This document shows positions 54,382 to 64,000 of a stretch of DNA of 64,000 nt, piece by piece. The translations under genes were made by a program, and so were the position numbers. The notes below the pieces were generated by a model. It was not told the DNA's origin and searched no databases. It saw only the letters and a list, made by a program, of their open reading frames with translations. The stretch's first letter is position 1. Every line of letters starts with the position of its first letter. This DNA is from Methylobacterium sp. CB376 (GTDB lineage: Bacteria > Pseudomonadota > Alphaproteobacteria > Rhizobiales > Beijerinckiaceae): positions 682,001 through 746,000 of the forward strand of contig NZ_CP121648.1 of NCBI RefSeq assembly GCF_029714205.1. Reading direction: 5' to 3'.

Positions 54382-56379
54382 CTACGCCGCCTGGATGGCG
54401 TCGAGGAAGTCGTCGACCTCCCGCTTCACCGTCAGGGATTGCGAGGCGAGTTCGGCCGCCGCCGCGAGAACCTGCGAGGCCGCGCCGCCCGTCTCGCTCG
54501 CCGCGCTGAGCACCCGGGTCGCGCTGGCGGAGACGTCCTGCGTGCCCCGGGCCGCCTCGCCGGCATTGCGCGAGATCTCGTTCGTGGCGGCGGTCTGCTC
54601 CACCACGGTCGAGGCGATGGTGCCGGTGATCTCGTTGATCGACGCGATGGTGGCGCCGATCTGCCGGATCGCCGCGGCGGCCTGCTGCGTGGCCGCCTGG
54701 ATCGCCGCGATCTGCCCGCCGATCTCGTCGGTCGCCCGGGCGGTCTGACCGGCGAGCTCCTTGACCTCGGCGGCGACGACCGCGAAGCCGCGCCCCGCCT
54801 CCCCGGCCCGGGCGGCCTCGATGGTCGCGTTCAGGGCCAGCAGGTTGGTCTGGCTGGCGATCGAGGAGATCATCGCCACGGCCGCGCCGATGCGCTCGGC
54901 CGCCTCGCTCAGGGAGGCCATGCTGGCGTTGGTCGCCTCGGCCTCCCGCGTCGCCAGGGTGGCGACCTCGCTGGAGCGCAGCACCTGCCGCTCGACCTCC
55001 TGGAGCGAGGCCACCATCTCCTCGGCGGCGGTCGCGACCATGCGGACATTCGCGGCGGTCTGCTCGGCGGCGGTGCTCGACGCGGCGGCCTGCTGGTTCG
55101 TCCCGTCGGCGACCCGCGTCATCCCGCGGGCGGTGGCGTCGAGCTCGGTCGCGGCCGAGGTCACGATCTCGAGCGCCCCCGCGATGCGCTGCTGGAAGCC
55201 GCGTACGAGTGCGTCGACCCGGTCGGCCCGCCGCTGGCGGGCGGATTGCGCCTCGGCCTGGGCCGCCTCAAGGGCGATGCGGTCAAGGGCGTTGCGGCGG
55301 AAGACCTCGACGGCCGCGGCCATGCGGCCCATCTCGTCGGACGTCCCCTGAGCCGGCACCTCGACACCCATGTCGCCCTCCGCGAGGCGCCGCATCGTCT
55401 CGGTCATCCCGATGATCGGCCGGACGATGCTGCGCGCGATCAGGACGGCGAGCGCGGCGCCGAGGACGAGGACCAGCCCGACCAGGACGAGCTGGGTCAG
55501 GCGCGCGGCCTCCACGGCGGCGGCGGCCTCGGCCCGCGACGTGGTGACGACCTCCTGGAGCTTGCCCTGGACGTGGCTCGCGTCCTCGGAGATCGCGGCG
55601 ACCGCCGGCTTGATGCCGGATTCGTAGGCCGTCCGGGCCTCGGCCATGGCGGCGAAGGTGGAGCCGAACGCCGCCGCGTAGGCGGCGAGCGCGCCCTCGA
55701 CGGCGCGGATCGCCGCCGCGGAGACGCTCTTGGAGTCGGTGCGCCGAAGCAGTTCGAGCGCGTCCCGCGTCTTGCCGGCATGGGTCCGGAAGGTGATCGC
55801 CCCGTTCGGATCCAGGGTGGCGAGGAAGCGCCAGTTCGCGACCTGCGTCAGGAGCACGGCCGCCTCGACCGCGCCCACCTGCGCGACCTGCGCGGCGCTG
55901 TCCCGCTCCCAGATCTCCGCCGTCAGCACGCCGGTGAGCCGCGTCAGCTCGTCGCCTCCCTTGAGGAGCCTGTCCTTCTCGCGCAGGATCGTCCGGCCGG
56001 CCTCGGCGAGGCGGTCGATCTGCGTCCTCAGTTGCCGGGCGTTCCCGTTGATCCGCAGGTAGATCTGCCGCCGCTCGGCGGTGAGCGCCTGGTCGACCAT
56101 CCGCAGGCTCAGTTCCTCGAGGGCACCGCGGCTCTCCTCCATCCGGGTGATCATCTCGGGCGACCAGGTCGCCCGGTAGACCTCGGATTGCTCGGTGAGG
56201 CGGGCCGCCAGCGCGGTGGCGTTCGAAGCCCGGCGGGTCCGCGCCTCGAGCCCCTCGCGCGTTTCGTAACTGTCGATGGTGAGGCGCTGCTGCCGCGCGG
56301 AGAACACACCCAGTGCGGCCGTGAGCAGCACCAGGAAGCCGAAGCCCGCGTAGAGTCGCCACCGAATTCCCAGCCTCAT
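54382..56379 (-). CDS. methyl-accepting chemotaxis protein, inserted between cdsA and dxr
   Basis: 665 residues from the ATG at 56379: one helix ([20 protein letters not shown]), a long periplasmic helical domain (about 35-290), a second helix ([19 protein letters not shown]), HAMP ([17 protein letters not shown]) and a signalling domain with the tip [29 protein letters not shown]. Much like the receptor at 40038 in its cytoplasmic half. It is on the minus strand and interrupts an otherwise same-strand essential operon. Confidence 0.9.
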   Translation of the reverse strand: MRLGIRWRLYAGFGFLVLLTAALGVFSARQQRLTIDSYETREGLEARTRRASNATALAARLTEQSEVYRATWSPEMITRMEESRGALEELSLRMVDQALTAERRQIYLRINGNARQLRTQIDRLAEAGRTILREKDRLLKGGDELTRLTGVLTAEIWERDSAAQVAQVGAVEAAVLLTQVANWRFLATLDPNGAITFRTHAGKTRDALELLRRTDSKSVSAAAIRAVEGALAAYAAAFGSTFAAMAEARTAYESGIKPAVAAISEDASHVQGKLQEVVTTSRAEAAAAVEAARLTQLVLVGLVLVLGAALAVLIARSIVRPIIGMTETMRRLAEGDMGVEVPAQGTSDEMGRMAAAVEVFRRNALDRIALEAAQAEAQSARQRRADRVDALVRGFQQRIAGALEIVTSAATELDATARGMTRVADGTNQQAAASSTAAEQTAANVRMVATAAEEMVASLQEVERQVLRSSEVATLATREAEATNASMASLSEAAERIGAAVAMISSIASQTNLLALNATIEAARAGEAGRGFAVVAAEVKELAGQTARATDEIGGQIAAIQAATQQAAAAIRQIGATIASINEITGTIASTVVEQTAATNEISRNAGEAARGTQDVSASATRVLSAASETGGAASQVLAAAAELASQSLTVKREVDDFLDAIQAA

Positions 56380-56625
56380 AACCTCTTCACCTCGCCGTTT
56401 TTCCGCAAGGTCATGAAGGTCCGGTTCGGTTAACAAAACGCTCTCTACAGCGTGGCCCGGATCGAAATCTTGATCACGCGCCACCATGCGGGTGCCGGGC
56501 GTCGGCTCCCGGCGGACGGGCGCCGCGCCCCGGGCGCGGGCGCACGGGCGGGTGCGAAACCGGACGGATTGCCGATCGGCCCTCCGCTTCGATATGGCTT
56601 CCGGGACCAGTGAGGATCTCAGACC

Positions 56626-57786
56626 TTGACGCGCACCGTCACCGTGCTCGGGGCGACCGGCTCCATCGGGCGCTCCACCGCCGACCTCCTCGACCAGCAC
56701 CGCGACCGCTTCCGGGTCGCCGCGGTGGCGGGGGGCAGGGACGCCGCCTCCCTGGCCCGCGTCGCCCGCGCGCTCGGGGCCGAGTTCGCGGCCCTCGCCG
56801 ATCCGGAGGGCGGGCCGGCCCTGCGGGACGCCCTCGGGGGCAGCGGCATCGCCTGCGGGGCCGGGCCGGAGGCGGTGGTCGAGGCGGCGAGCCGCGAGGC
56901 CGACCTCGTCGTGGCGGCGGTGAGCGGCGCGGCGGGGCTCGGCCCGACCCACGCGGCGATCCGGCTCGGGCGCACCGTCGCCCTCGCCAACAAGGAGAGC
57001 CTCGTCTGCGCGGGCGACGCCTTCATGCGCGACGCGCGGCGCTACGGGGCCCGCATCCTGCCGATGGATTCCGAGCACAACGCCCTCGCCCAGGCGATCG
57101 GCGAGGGCAAGGTCGAGGACATCACCCGGATGACCATCACGGCCTCGGGCGGGCCCTTCCGCACGGCCCCGCGCGAGACCATCGCGGCGGCGAGCGCCGC
57201 CCAGGCCGCCGCCCACCCGACCTGGTCGATGGGCATGAAGATCAACATCGATTCCGCCACCCTGATGAACAAGGGCCTCGAACTCGTCGAGGCGCACCAC
57301 CTCTTCGCCATCGAGGCCGAGCGGCTCGACGTCGTGGTCCACCCCCAATCCATCGTCCACGGCCTGGTGACGTGGCGGGACGGGGCGGTGACGGCCGGGC
57401 TCGCGATGCCGGACATGCGGGTGCCGATCGCCCATTGCCTCGGCATCGGCGAGCGCCTGACCGTCGCGCGGGGGCGCCCCGTCGACCTCGCCGCCACCGG
57501 CAGCCTCACCTTCGAGCGACCGGACGAGGAGCGCTTCCCCTGCCTGCGCATCGCGAAGGCCGCGCTCGCCACGGGCGGCGCGCAGCCGACGGTGATGAAC
57601 GCCGCCAACGAGATCGCGGTCGCGGCGTTCATCGCCGGGCGCATCGGCTTCTACGACATCGCCGCCCTCGTCGAGCGGGCCTGCGCGGCCTTCGCGGCCC
57701 GCTTCCCCGCCGCCCCGGCCGACGTCGGGGAGGCGCTCGCCATGGACGACGAGGTGCGGCGCTGGAGCGCGCAGGCCCTCGGCTGA
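56626..57786 (+). CDS. dxr: 1-deoxy-D-xylulose 5-phosphate reductoisomerase
   Basis: 386 residues, TTG start. NADPH motif [11 protein letters not shown], metal/substrate segments [51 protein letters not shown] and [13 protein letters not shown] are all present. It makes MEP, the committed step of non-mevalonate isoprenoid synthesis, feeding uppS. No better start is available without truncating the Rossmann motif. Confidence 0.94.
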   Translation: MTRTVTVLGATGSIGRSTADLLDQHRDRFRVAAVAGGRDAASLARVARALGAEFAALADPEGGPALRDALGGSGIACGAGPEAVVEAASREADLVVAAVSGAAGLGPTHAAIRLGRTVALANKESLVCAGDAFMRDARRYGARILPMDSEHNALAQAIGEGKVEDITRMTITASGGPFRTAPRETIAAASAAQAAAHPTWSMGMKINIDSATLMNKGLELVEAHHLFAIEAERLDVVVHPQSIVHGLVTWRDGAVTAGLAMPDMRVPIAHCLGIGERLTVARGRPVDLAATGSLTFERPDEERFPCLRIAKAALATGGAQPTVMNAANEIAVAAFIAGRIGFYDIAALVERACAAFAARFPAAPADVGEALAMDDEVRRWSAQALG

Positions 57787-58072
57787 CCGGCACCGCGCCA
57801 TCCGGCCGAGAATCCCGCTCCCGCATCGTGCCCGGCGCCGAAATCGCCGCCGAAGTCGCCGCCGAAGCGGCCGCGCCTCAGGCGCACGGTGGCGTGCCGC
57901 CCGAGCGCGCCGTTAACCGCGGCCGGAGCCGGGCGGGGGCGGCGCATCCGCGCCCTGTCCTCGGCGCACGGGAAGCGGTATGACAGGCGGATGCGCGCCC
58001 GGGCCCTCGGCCCCGGACGCCCGGGGCGGAAGCCGGTCGCGGCCGGACCGCGCCCCGGGTCTTGATTTTGCC

Positions 58073-58114
58073 GCACGTCCCGACGGACCGGCCCCCGGCT
58101 TGGTCGGGACGTGC
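58073..58114. promoter_or_regulatory. 12-bp perfect inverted repeat before rseP
   Basis: GCACGTCCCGAC (58073-58084) and its exact complement (58103-58114) with an 18-base loop, 35 bases before the rseP ATG, in the 363-bp gap 57787-58149. The gap also holds short GCCGCCGAA repeats near 57840-57880. The inner GTCCCGAC/GTCGGGAC recurs before bamA. Operator or transcript hairpin. Confidence 0.5.
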
Positions 58115-58149
58115 ACTGAGAGGAACCGGCGGATGCCGGGCGGGCCGAC

Positions 58150-59310
58150 ATGACCTTTCTCAACGCCCTGACGGAGACGACCGGCAGCCTCCTCTACATC
58201 GTGCCGTCGTTCCTGTTCGTGCTGACCGTGGTGGTGTTCATCCACGAACTCGGCCACTTCCTGGTCGGCCGCTGGTGCGGCGTCGGGGTGACGAGCTTCT
58301 CGATCGGCTTCGGGCCGGAGATCGCCGGCTTCACCGACCGGCGGGGCACGCGCTGGAAGCTCTCGGCGATCCCGCTCGGCGGCTACGTCAAGTTCGTGGG
58401 CGACCAGAACGGCGCCAGCGTGCCCGACCCCGACAGCCTCGCGCGGATGAGCGCGGACGAGCGCGCGATCAGCTTCCACACCCAGCCGGTCTGGAAGCGC
58501 ATCGCCATCGTGGCGGCCGGTCCGGCGGCGAATTTCCTGCTCGCCGTGCTGGTCTTCGCCGGCTCGATCTACGCCCTCGGGCGCATGGAGGTGACGCCGC
58601 TCGTCTCCGGGATCCAGCCCGGCAGCGCCGCCGCGCGGGCCGGCTTCCAGGTCGGCGACGTCGTCCAGGCGATCAACGGCCGGCCGGTGACGCACTTCGC
58701 CGACATGCAGCGGATCGTCTCGGGCAGCGGCGGCGAGACGCTCCGCGTCACGGTCGAGCGCGGGGGCGTGCGCACCACCCTGGAGGCCGTGCCCGACACC
58801 GTGCAGGAGAAGACGCCCTTCGGCACCCACCGCCTCGGGCGGCTCGGGATCCAGGGCCCGCGCGACGCCGCCGACGTCAAGCTCGCCCGCTACGGCCTGG
58901 TGGATTCCCTCAGGATCGGCGTCTCCGAGACCTACTACGTGGTCGAGCGCACCTTCGACTACATGGGCAAGCTGATCACCGGGCGCGAATCGGCCGACCA
59001 GCTCTCCGGCCCGATGGGCATCGCCCGGGTCTCGGGCCAGGCCGCCAAGGCCGGGGGCCTCTCGGCGGTGATCGGCCTCATCGCGGTCCTGTCGGTCTCG
59101 ATCGGGCTCATCAACCTGTTCCCGGTCCCGCTTCTCGATGGCGGCCACCTGATGTTCTACGCCGTCGAGGTCCTGCGCGGCCGCCCCCTGAGCGAGCGTG
59201 CCCAGGAAATCGGCTTCCGCATCGGCCTCGCCCTCGTGCTCATGCTCATGCTGTTCGCCACCTGGAACGATATCGTGCAGATCGGCACCTCCTGGACCCG
59301 CGGAACCTGA
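58150..59310 (+). CDS. rseP: RseP-family site-2 intramembrane zinc metalloprotease
   Basis: 386 residues. Active site HELGH at residues 32-36 in the first helix (FIHELGHFLVGR), a single PDZ domain (about 125-205, VVQAINGRPVTHF), and the second metal motif NLFPVPLLDGGHLMFY near the C-terminus. It cleaves anti-sigma factors and signal-peptide remnants in the membrane. The canonical position between dxr and bamA is kept. Confidence 0.93.
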   Translation: MTFLNALTETTGSLLYIVPSFLFVLTVVVFIHELGHFLVGRWCGVGVTSFSIGFGPEIAGFTDRRGTRWKLSAIPLGGYVKFVGDQNGASVPDPDSLARMSADERAISFHTQPVWKRIAIVAAGPAANFLLAVLVFAGSIYALGRMEVTPLVSGIQPGSAAARAGFQVGDVVQAINGRPVTHFADMQRIVSGSGGETLRVTVERGGVRTTLEAVPDTVQEKTPFGTHRLGRLGIQGPRDAADVKLARYGLVDSLRIGVSETYYVVERTFDYMGKLITGRESADQLSGPMGIARVSGQAAKAGGLSAVIGLIAVLSVSIGLINLFPVPLLDGGHLMFYAVEVLRGRPLSERAQEIGFRIGLALVLMLMLFATWNDIVQIGTSWTRGT

Positions 59311-59368
59311 GGCCCGCGCCGGGAGAAGCTGGCAATTCGAGCGATCGCGTTCAGCCTTTCCGCACAGG

Positions 59369-59390
59369 TCCCGACATAAATTCGTCGGGA
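59369..59390. promoter_or_regulatory. TCCCGAC-N8-GTCGGGA inverted repeat between rseP and bamA
   Basis: Seven-base perfect arms around ATAAATTC, in the 354-bp gap 59311-59664. The arms are the same as the core of the larger dyad before rseP. No other gene is seen in this gap, which presumably holds a bamA promoter. Confidence 0.45.
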
Positions 59391-59664
59391 TCATGGGCGC
59401 TCATCTGCGCGAATCCCGATCTGGGCCGGCGCGCGACGGCGGTGCTTCAGGGCTTGCTGACTCTGCCGCGCGAAAGCCGGCGGGGATCCCGTGACAGGAA
59501 GGCCACGTCCCCCCAAAATCCCGGTCCGATGCGAGCTTGGCGTTTGCTTCGCGGGGGATTCTCAGTAGAAGCGGGCGAGGACCAGACGGTCCCCGCCCTC
59601 CTCGCAGAGGGTCGGCGACCCGCGGGTGCGAACCCGGACCGATAAAAAAGAGACGGGCCATTTG

Positions 59665-62154
59665 ATGATGTCGATGACAGGGAAGCGCGCGCGCGTGTCG
59701 GCCACTGGCGCCATCATGATGGCAGCCGGACTGGCCGCGGGTGGCGCGCAGGCGCAGCAGGTCGTCGTGCAGGGCAACAGCCGCGTCGACGCCGACACGG
59801 TGCGGTCCTACGTGACCGGCGTGTCGCCCGAGGAGGCCCGGCGCAATCTGATCGCGAGCGGGATGTTCTCGGACGTCCGGGTTTCCCAGAGCGGCGGCCG
59901 CACCGTGGTGACGGTGCGGGAGAACAACACGATCAACCGCGTCGTCTTCGAGGGCAACAAGAAGGTCGAGAAGAGCACTCTCGAGAGCATCGTCGAGGCG
60001 AAGTCCCGCGCGGGCTTCAACCCCGCCGTGGTCCAGTCCGACGTCGAGCGCATCCGCGAGGTCTACCGCCGCTCCGGCCGCGGTCTCGCCAAGGTCTCGT
60101 ACCGGACGGTGGACCTGCCGAACGGCTCGATCGACGTGATCTACACTATCGACGAGGGCGACAAGACCGGCATCAGGGAGATCCACTTCGTCGGCAATCA
60201 GGCCTATTCCGAGGGTCGCCTCAAGGACCTGATGACCTCGACGGAGATGAACCTCCTCAGCTTCGTCAAGACCTCGGACGTCTACGATCCCGACCGGATC
60301 GCCAACGACCTCGACCTCGTGCGCCGCTACTACCTGAAGAACGGCTACGCCGATTTCCGGGTCGTCTCCGCGGATGCGCGCTTCGACGAGGGCGCGGGCG
60401 GCTGGATCATCACCGTCACGGTGGAGGAGGGTCGGCAGTACCGGGTCGGCGCGGTGGCGATCGACTCGCGGCTCGGCGGCGTCGACGGCGCGACCCTGCG
60501 CGACGAGATCCGCACCGAGGTCGGCGACGTCTACAACGCCGAGGACGTGGAGCGCACCCTGACCGGCGTCACCACCGAGGTGGCGCGCCGCGGCTATCCC
60601 TTCGCGCAGGTCCGCCCGACCGGCGAGCGCGACCGGGCCTCCGGCACCGTGGCCCTCGGCTTCGTGGTCGAGGACGGCCCGCGCGTCTACGTCGAGCGCA
60701 TCAACGTCCGCGGCAACACCCGCACCCGCGACTACGTGGTCCGGCGCGAGCTCGATTTCGGCGAGGGCGACGCCTACAACCGCGTCCTCGTGGACCGGGC
60801 CGAGCGGCGCCTGAACGGGCTGGGCTTCTTCAAGAAGGTCCGCTTCTCGAACGAGCCGGGCTCGTCGCCCGACCGCGTCGTCGTCAACATCGACGTCGAG
60901 GATCAACCCACCGGCTCGTTCTCGGTGGCGGGCGGCTATTCCACGGCCGACGGCGTCATCGGCGAGGTCTCGGTCTCGGAGTCGAACTTCCTCGGCCGCG
61001 GCCAGTACGTGCGCCTCGGCGTCTCCGCCGGCCAGTACACCCGCGGCATCGACTTCTCCTTCACCGAGCCGTACTTCCTCGGCTACCGGCTGGCCGCCGG
61101 CTTCGACGTGTTCAGCAAGTACAGCGACCTGACCCGCTACTCGCGCTACGTGACCGACGTGACCGGCGGCCAGCTGCGCCTCGGCCTGCCGATCACCGAG
61201 GAGTTCGGCATCACGCTGCGCTACTCGCTCTACAACACGACCCTCAAGATCCCGAACACCCTGAAGCGCCCCTACAACGATTGCTCGTTCCCGCTCGCGG
61301 GCTACACGGCGGTCAACGCGCTCGGGCAGGCGCTCTACCCGAACTGCGCCTATGACGGCGAGGCCTCGATCGCCCTCAAGGAATCGGTCGGCGACACGCT
61401 CACCTCGCTGGCGGGCGTGACCCTGGCCTACTCGACCCTCGACAACCTGCAGCTGCCGCGCAACGGCTTCTACGGCGAGTTGAAGCCCGAATTCGCCGGT
61501 CTCGGCGGCGACTCGAAGTTCTTCCGCGTCACCGGCGAGGCCCGCTACTACAAGGAGCTGTGGGAGGACGTCGTCGGCTTCGTGAAGATCCAGGGCGGCC
61601 ACATCATGCCGACCGAGGGCAACACGCTGCGGATCACCGACCAGTTCTTCCTCGGCCCGTCGCTGGTGCGCGGCTTCGCGCCGAACGGCATCGGCCCGCG
61701 CGACATCGGCTCGACCGATTCCCGCTCGAACGCGCTCGGCGGCACCACCTATATCGGCGGCACCGTCGAGGTGCAGTTCCCGATCTGGGGCATCCCGAAG
61801 GATATCGGCCTGAAGGGCGCCATCTTCGCGGATGCGGGCACGCTGTTCGGCTACAAGTCCAAGCGCACCTTCGACGTCAACGGCGACGGCATCATCAACG
61901 GCTTCAGCCCGGTCGGCGGCTGCAACTTCAACACGTTCACGATCGGCGTAGAGCCCGAATGCGTGAACGTGCGCGACCAGGCGACTCTGCGCTCCTCGGT
62001 CGGTGCCTCGATCCTCTGGAACTCGCCGCTGGGCCCGATCCGCTTCGACTACGCCTACGCCCTCACCCGGGACGAGGGCGTGCTGACGGCGGGCGGCAAG
62101 GTCGGCAAGGACCAGCTTCAGGCCTTCCGCTTCTCGGGCGGCTCGCGCTTCTGA
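59665..62154 (+). CDS. bamA: outer membrane assembly factor BamA
   Basis: 829 residues. Signal peptide to AQAQQ, then five POTRA domains (VVQGNSRVDADTVRSYV, NRVVFEGNKKVEKSTLES, EIHFVGNQAYSEGRLKDLM, VGAVAID..., VERINVRGNTRTRDYVVRREL), and a C-terminal 16-strand barrel with FFLGPSLVRGFAPNGIGPRD (the VRGF/Y motif) and final SRF. It folds and inserts outer-membrane proteins. A GTG at 59626 is also in frame, but the ATG at 59665 gives the usual signal peptide. Followed by a strong hairpin, so it ends the operon. Confidence 0.95.
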   Translation: MMSMTGKRARVSATGAIMMAAGLAAGGAQAQQVVVQGNSRVDADTVRSYVTGVSPEEARRNLIASGMFSDVRVSQSGGRTVVTVRENNTINRVVFEGNKKVEKSTLESIVEAKSRAGFNPAVVQSDVERIREVYRRSGRGLAKVSYRTVDLPNGSIDVIYTIDEGDKTGIREIHFVGNQAYSEGRLKDLMTSTEMNLLSFVKTSDVYDPDRIANDLDLVRRYYLKNGYADFRVVSADARFDEGAGGWIITVTVEEGRQYRVGAVAIDSRLGGVDGATLRDEIRTEVGDVYNAEDVERTLTGVTTEVARRGYPFAQVRPTGERDRASGTVALGFVVEDGPRVYVERINVRGNTRTRDYVVRRELDFGEGDAYNRVLVDRAERRLNGLGFFKKVRFSNEPGSSPDRVVVNIDVEDQPTGSFSVAGGYSTADGVIGEVSVSESNFLGRGQYVRLGVSAGQYTRGIDFSFTEPYFLGYRLAAGFDVFSKYSDLTRYSRYVTDVTGGQLRLGLPITEEFGITLRYSLYNTTLKIPNTLKRPYNDCSFPLAGYTAVNALGQALYPNCAYDGEASIALKESVGDTLTSLAGVTLAYSTLDNLQLPRNGFYGELKPEFAGLGGDSKFFRVTGEARYYKELWEDVVGFVKIQGGHIMPTEGNTLRITDQFFLGPSLVRGFAPNGIGPRDIGSTDSRSNALGGTTYIGGTVEVQFPIWGIPKDIGLKGAIFADAGTLFGYKSKRTFDVNGDGIINGFSPVGGCNFNTFTIGVEPECVNVRDQATLRSSVGASILWNSPLGPIRFDYAYALTRDEGVLTAGGKVGKDQLQAFRFSGGSRF

Positions 62155-62214
62155 GCCCTCCCGGACGCGGCAGGGCGCCGCCACGGCGGCGCGCCTCGGC
62201 AGGGATGATCGATG

Positions 62215-62244
62215 CGGCACCCGTTCCCCCCGGAACGGGTGCCG
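62215..62244 (+). terminator. bamA terminator hairpin
   Basis: A perfect 13-bp stem, CGGCACCCGTTCC and its complement, with a CCCC loop, 60 bases after the bamA stop and followed by GTTCCGTTG. The following T-run is weak. Confidence 0.7.
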
Positions 62245-62280
62245 TTCCGTTGAATGCCCCACGCCGCCTCGGACCAGCGG

Positions 62281-62417
62281 TCATCCGACATCCGACGGAT
62301 TGCTTCGCCATCTCCGATTTCGGCCATGCGGATGTCGTCCGCGCTCAGGCGCCGCGCTCAGGCGCCGCGCGGGCTTGGGATCCGGGACCCGCTTCGATCA
62401 AGCGGATCCCGGATCCC
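62281..62417. repeat. dispersed intergenic element, copy B (inverted)
   Basis: Complement of copy A at 10084-10200 with the same order of blocks, plus an internal 13-bp duplication GCGCTCAGGCGCC (62341-62366). Inverted arms GACATCCG (62287-62294) and CGGATGTC (62329-62336). The remaining part of the gap to 62571 shows AGTCC/AAGCC-rich sequence and no gene. Confidence 0.8.
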
Positions 62418-62571
62418 TCCTCATGACCGCTGGTTCCGTTCTCGACGTGTCGCCAAGCCCTTTTTGCGCCAGTCCTTTTTCCACCAAGCCTGTCTCGCCA
62501 CGCCTTCGGCGTGGCGCCGAGAATTCGCGAGGCTCGACGGCCCGCCGCGCCGGCATCCCGGGTCGTCGGGA

Positions 62572-63462
62572 TCACAGGGCCGGGCCGCCTCGCAGCAGGT
62601 GATCCCTGACCGTCACGACGCGCGGCTGGCGAAGCGCGCCCGGGTTCCAGGCCAGGTAGAGGGCGTTGTCCAGCCCCTCGCGGGCGGTCGGCAGCTCGGT
62701 CAGCCGCCCCAGCGCCAGCGCCTCGGCGCAGACGTAGTCCGGCAGCACCGTCCATCCCACGCCCGCCACCGCCATGCCGGTCAGGCGGCGCAGGTCGGGC
62801 GCCGTCGCGACGGCCTGCAGGTCCGGGAGCCCGTCGAAGACCTGCGCGAAGAAGGGCCGGATCAGCGGCAGGCCCTCGTCGTAGGCGATGCACGGCAGGC
62901 CGCGCAGGATGTCGGCCGCGACGATGCGGCCCTTCGCGCGCGCGGCGAGCGCCGGCGCCGCGACCAGCAGCAAGCGCTCGCGGCCCAGTTCGGCGAAGCC
63001 GAGGCCCCTGCCCTCCGGCAGCGAGGCGGTGACGGCCAGATCCGCGTGGCCCTCCCCCAGGGCGGCGTAGATGCGGTCGCGGCCCCCCGTCCCGATGCGC
63101 AGCCGCAGCCCCTGCGCCACCAGCGGCGCCAGCGCCGGCCCGATGCGCGCGGAGAGGTATTCGGCCGGACCGACCAGGTGCACGGTGCCGGAGAGCTGGC
63201 TCGAGCGGGCGCGGGCCGCCGCCATCACCGCGTCGATGCGGTCGAGGGCGGCCGCGACCGAGCGGGCGAGATCGTCGGCCGCCGGCGTCGGGCTCACGCC
63301 GCGCGCCTGCCGGACGAAGAGCGGCCTTCCGAGCTGCCCCTCCAGCGCCGCGACGTGGGCCGAGGCCGCCGGCTGGGTGATGCCGAGTTGCCGCGCCGCG
63401 CGGGTGATCGAGCCGGCGCGGTCGGCGCAGAGGAAGGTGCGCAAGGAGACGAGGTGGCTCAT
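62572..63462 (-). CDS. LysR-family transcriptional regulator
   Basis: 296 residues. The N-terminal helix-turn-helix reads LRTFLCADRAGSITRAARQLGITQPAASAHVAALEGQLGRPLFVR; the C-terminal substrate-binding domain follows (VHLVGPAEYLSARIGPAL...VAVAGVGWTVLPDYVCAEAL). It is divergent from a DJ-1/PfpI-like gene, its probable target. Confidence 0.9.
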   Translation of the reverse strand: MSHLVSLRTFLCADRAGSITRAARQLGITQPAASAHVAALEGQLGRPLFVRQARGVSPTPAADDLARSVAAALDRIDAVMAAARARSSQLSGTVHLVGPAEYLSARIGPALAPLVAQGLRLRIGTGGRDRIYAALGEGHADLAVTASLPEGRGLGFAELGRERLLLVAAPALAARAKGRIVAADILRGLPCIAYDEGLPLIRPFFAQVFDGLPDLQAVATAPDLRRLTGMAVAGVGWTVLPDYVCAEALALGRLTELPTAREGLDNALYLAWNPGALRQPRVVTVRDHLLRGGPAL

Positions 63463-63775
63463 CGCCGGAAGCGGGCATGGGAATGTCCCCGTTCCCTACC
63501 GCGACGGGCGATGCCTGTCCTCTCCCTCGGGCAGGCATGGCCCGGGGGCCGACCCGAGCATGGCGGGGGCCGGTCGCTGGATGGCCCCGCCGCCTCGCCA
63601 GGTGGGCAGCCCGCCACGCGGCAGCGGCCTGCGGGTGACCCCGCGGAGCGGTCATCTCGATAGGCGCGACGAGCGCGACCGGATGGCCGCGAAGCGGTCG
63701 GCGCGACGGGTCGGCGCTGGGGGAGCCATCGGATCTCTGATCGGTCCTCCCACGAGGAGTGATTTCCGCCGCCGA

Positions 63776-63895
63776 GTCCGGCTTGGCAAGGTCCGGCTTG
63801 GCAAGGTCCGGCTTGGCAAGGTCCGGCGCGGCAAGGCCCGGTCCGGCAAGGTCCGGTCCGGCAAGGTCCGGCTTGGCAAGGTCCGGCTTGGCAAG
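63776..63895. repeat. 15-bp tandem repeat, eight units, upstream of the DJ-1-like gene
   Basis: Units GTCCGGCTTGGCAAG start at 63776 and every 15 bases to 63881; units 4-6 have substitutions. It ends 10 bases before the ATG at 63906, so it fills the promoter-proximal leader of that gene. The other part of the 443-bp gap (63463-63775) holds no gene I would support. Confidence 0.88.
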
Positions 63896-63905
63896 GAGCA
63901 CGCAC

Positions 63906-64000
63906 ATGGCCCGTTTCAGCATCCTGATGATCGCCACCTCGGCCGCGACGATGGGCGATCCGGCGAAGCCGACCGGCGTCTGGTTCGAGGAACTGGCGAC
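63906..64000 (+). CDS. DJ-1/PfpI-family protein, partial (cut by window end)
   Basis: Only the first 31 codons are present: ARFSILMIATSAATMGD, then KPTGVWFEELA. The opening beta strand followed by a loop and the TGVWFEELA helix match type-1 glutamine amidotransferase-like DJ-1/PfpI proteins (glyoxalase III or chaperone-type). The LysR gene is divergent. The catalytic cysteine lies beyond the window. Confidence 0.6.
   Translation, partial: MARFSILMIATSAATMGDPAKPTGVWFEELA

Noticed and set aside
59401..62262. 953-codon antisense open frame opposite bamA
   Set aside because: Composition typical of reverse-complement coding sequence and no recognisable motif.
63776..63895. Direct repeat arrays as CRISPR
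   Set aside because: Units are only 13-21 bp, contiguous without spacers, and no cas genes are present.

Overview
The window is very GC-rich (well over 65 %) chromosomal DNA from an alphaproteobacterium of the order Hyphomicrobiales, most likely a Methylobacterium. The pointers are Ros/MucR-type regulators, a NepR/EcfG general stress response module with a matching promoter, the fmdA-fmdB-amiE amide genes beside a five-gene urea/amide ABC transporter, and an alphaproteobacterial uppS-cdsA-dxr-rseP-bamA envelope set. The genus is my inference from gene content; no rRNA or other taxonomic marker is present.

Layout. 0-10 kb: small secreted or membrane proteins, an OmpW-like porin, an IS30-family element inserted near the 5' end of a PAS-GGDEF-EAL gene, and a first MucR-type regulator. 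10-25 kb: a nitrogen-scavenging block. A permease-histidine kinase-receiver fusion and a LuxR-type response regulator are transcribed away from urtABCDE-fmdA-fmdB-amiE and a MoxR/VWA pair. The block takes up and hydrolyses short amides or urea, and the two-component system probably senses the substrate. 25-30 kb: an O-acetylation cluster (SGNH, AlgJ-like, MBOAT), a thioesterase, a globin and a second MucR paralogue. 30.5-34.5 kb: a hexuronate oxidation cluster (lactonase, MFS permease, GntR regulator, uronate dehydrogenase). 34.5-43 kb: aldo/keto reductase, metallophosphoesterase, XRE+SulP, QorB/HxlR redox pair, chemoreceptor, DUF2000/AraC pair. 43-46.6 kb: stress-response genes including a NepR-EcfG fusion and a His-rich secreted protein with an EcfG promoter. 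46.6-50 kb: YjbQ, ATP-dependent DNA ligase and its associated exonuclease, with stop/start overlaps. 50-62 kb: methyltransferase, then pyrH, frr, uppS, cdsA, (opposite-strand chemoreceptor), dxr, rseP, bamA. 62-64 kb: a LysR regulator divergent from a DJ-1/PfpI-like gene that runs off the edge.

Two repeat classes run through the window. One is a set of 15-bp minisatellites with a shared CAAGG-like core; several are read in frame as pentapeptide repeats. The other is a dispersed palindromic intergenic element in three copies. Two genes (the VWA gene and the GntR gene) look one G short in G-runs, which could be real frameshifts or sequence errors.

No rRNA, CRISPR array, prophage or confident tRNA was seen. 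Stretches over 300 bases without a gene are described under their own entries (918-1284, 8038-8474, 30036-30549, 39730-40037, 57787-58149, 59311-59664, 62155-62571, 63463-63905).
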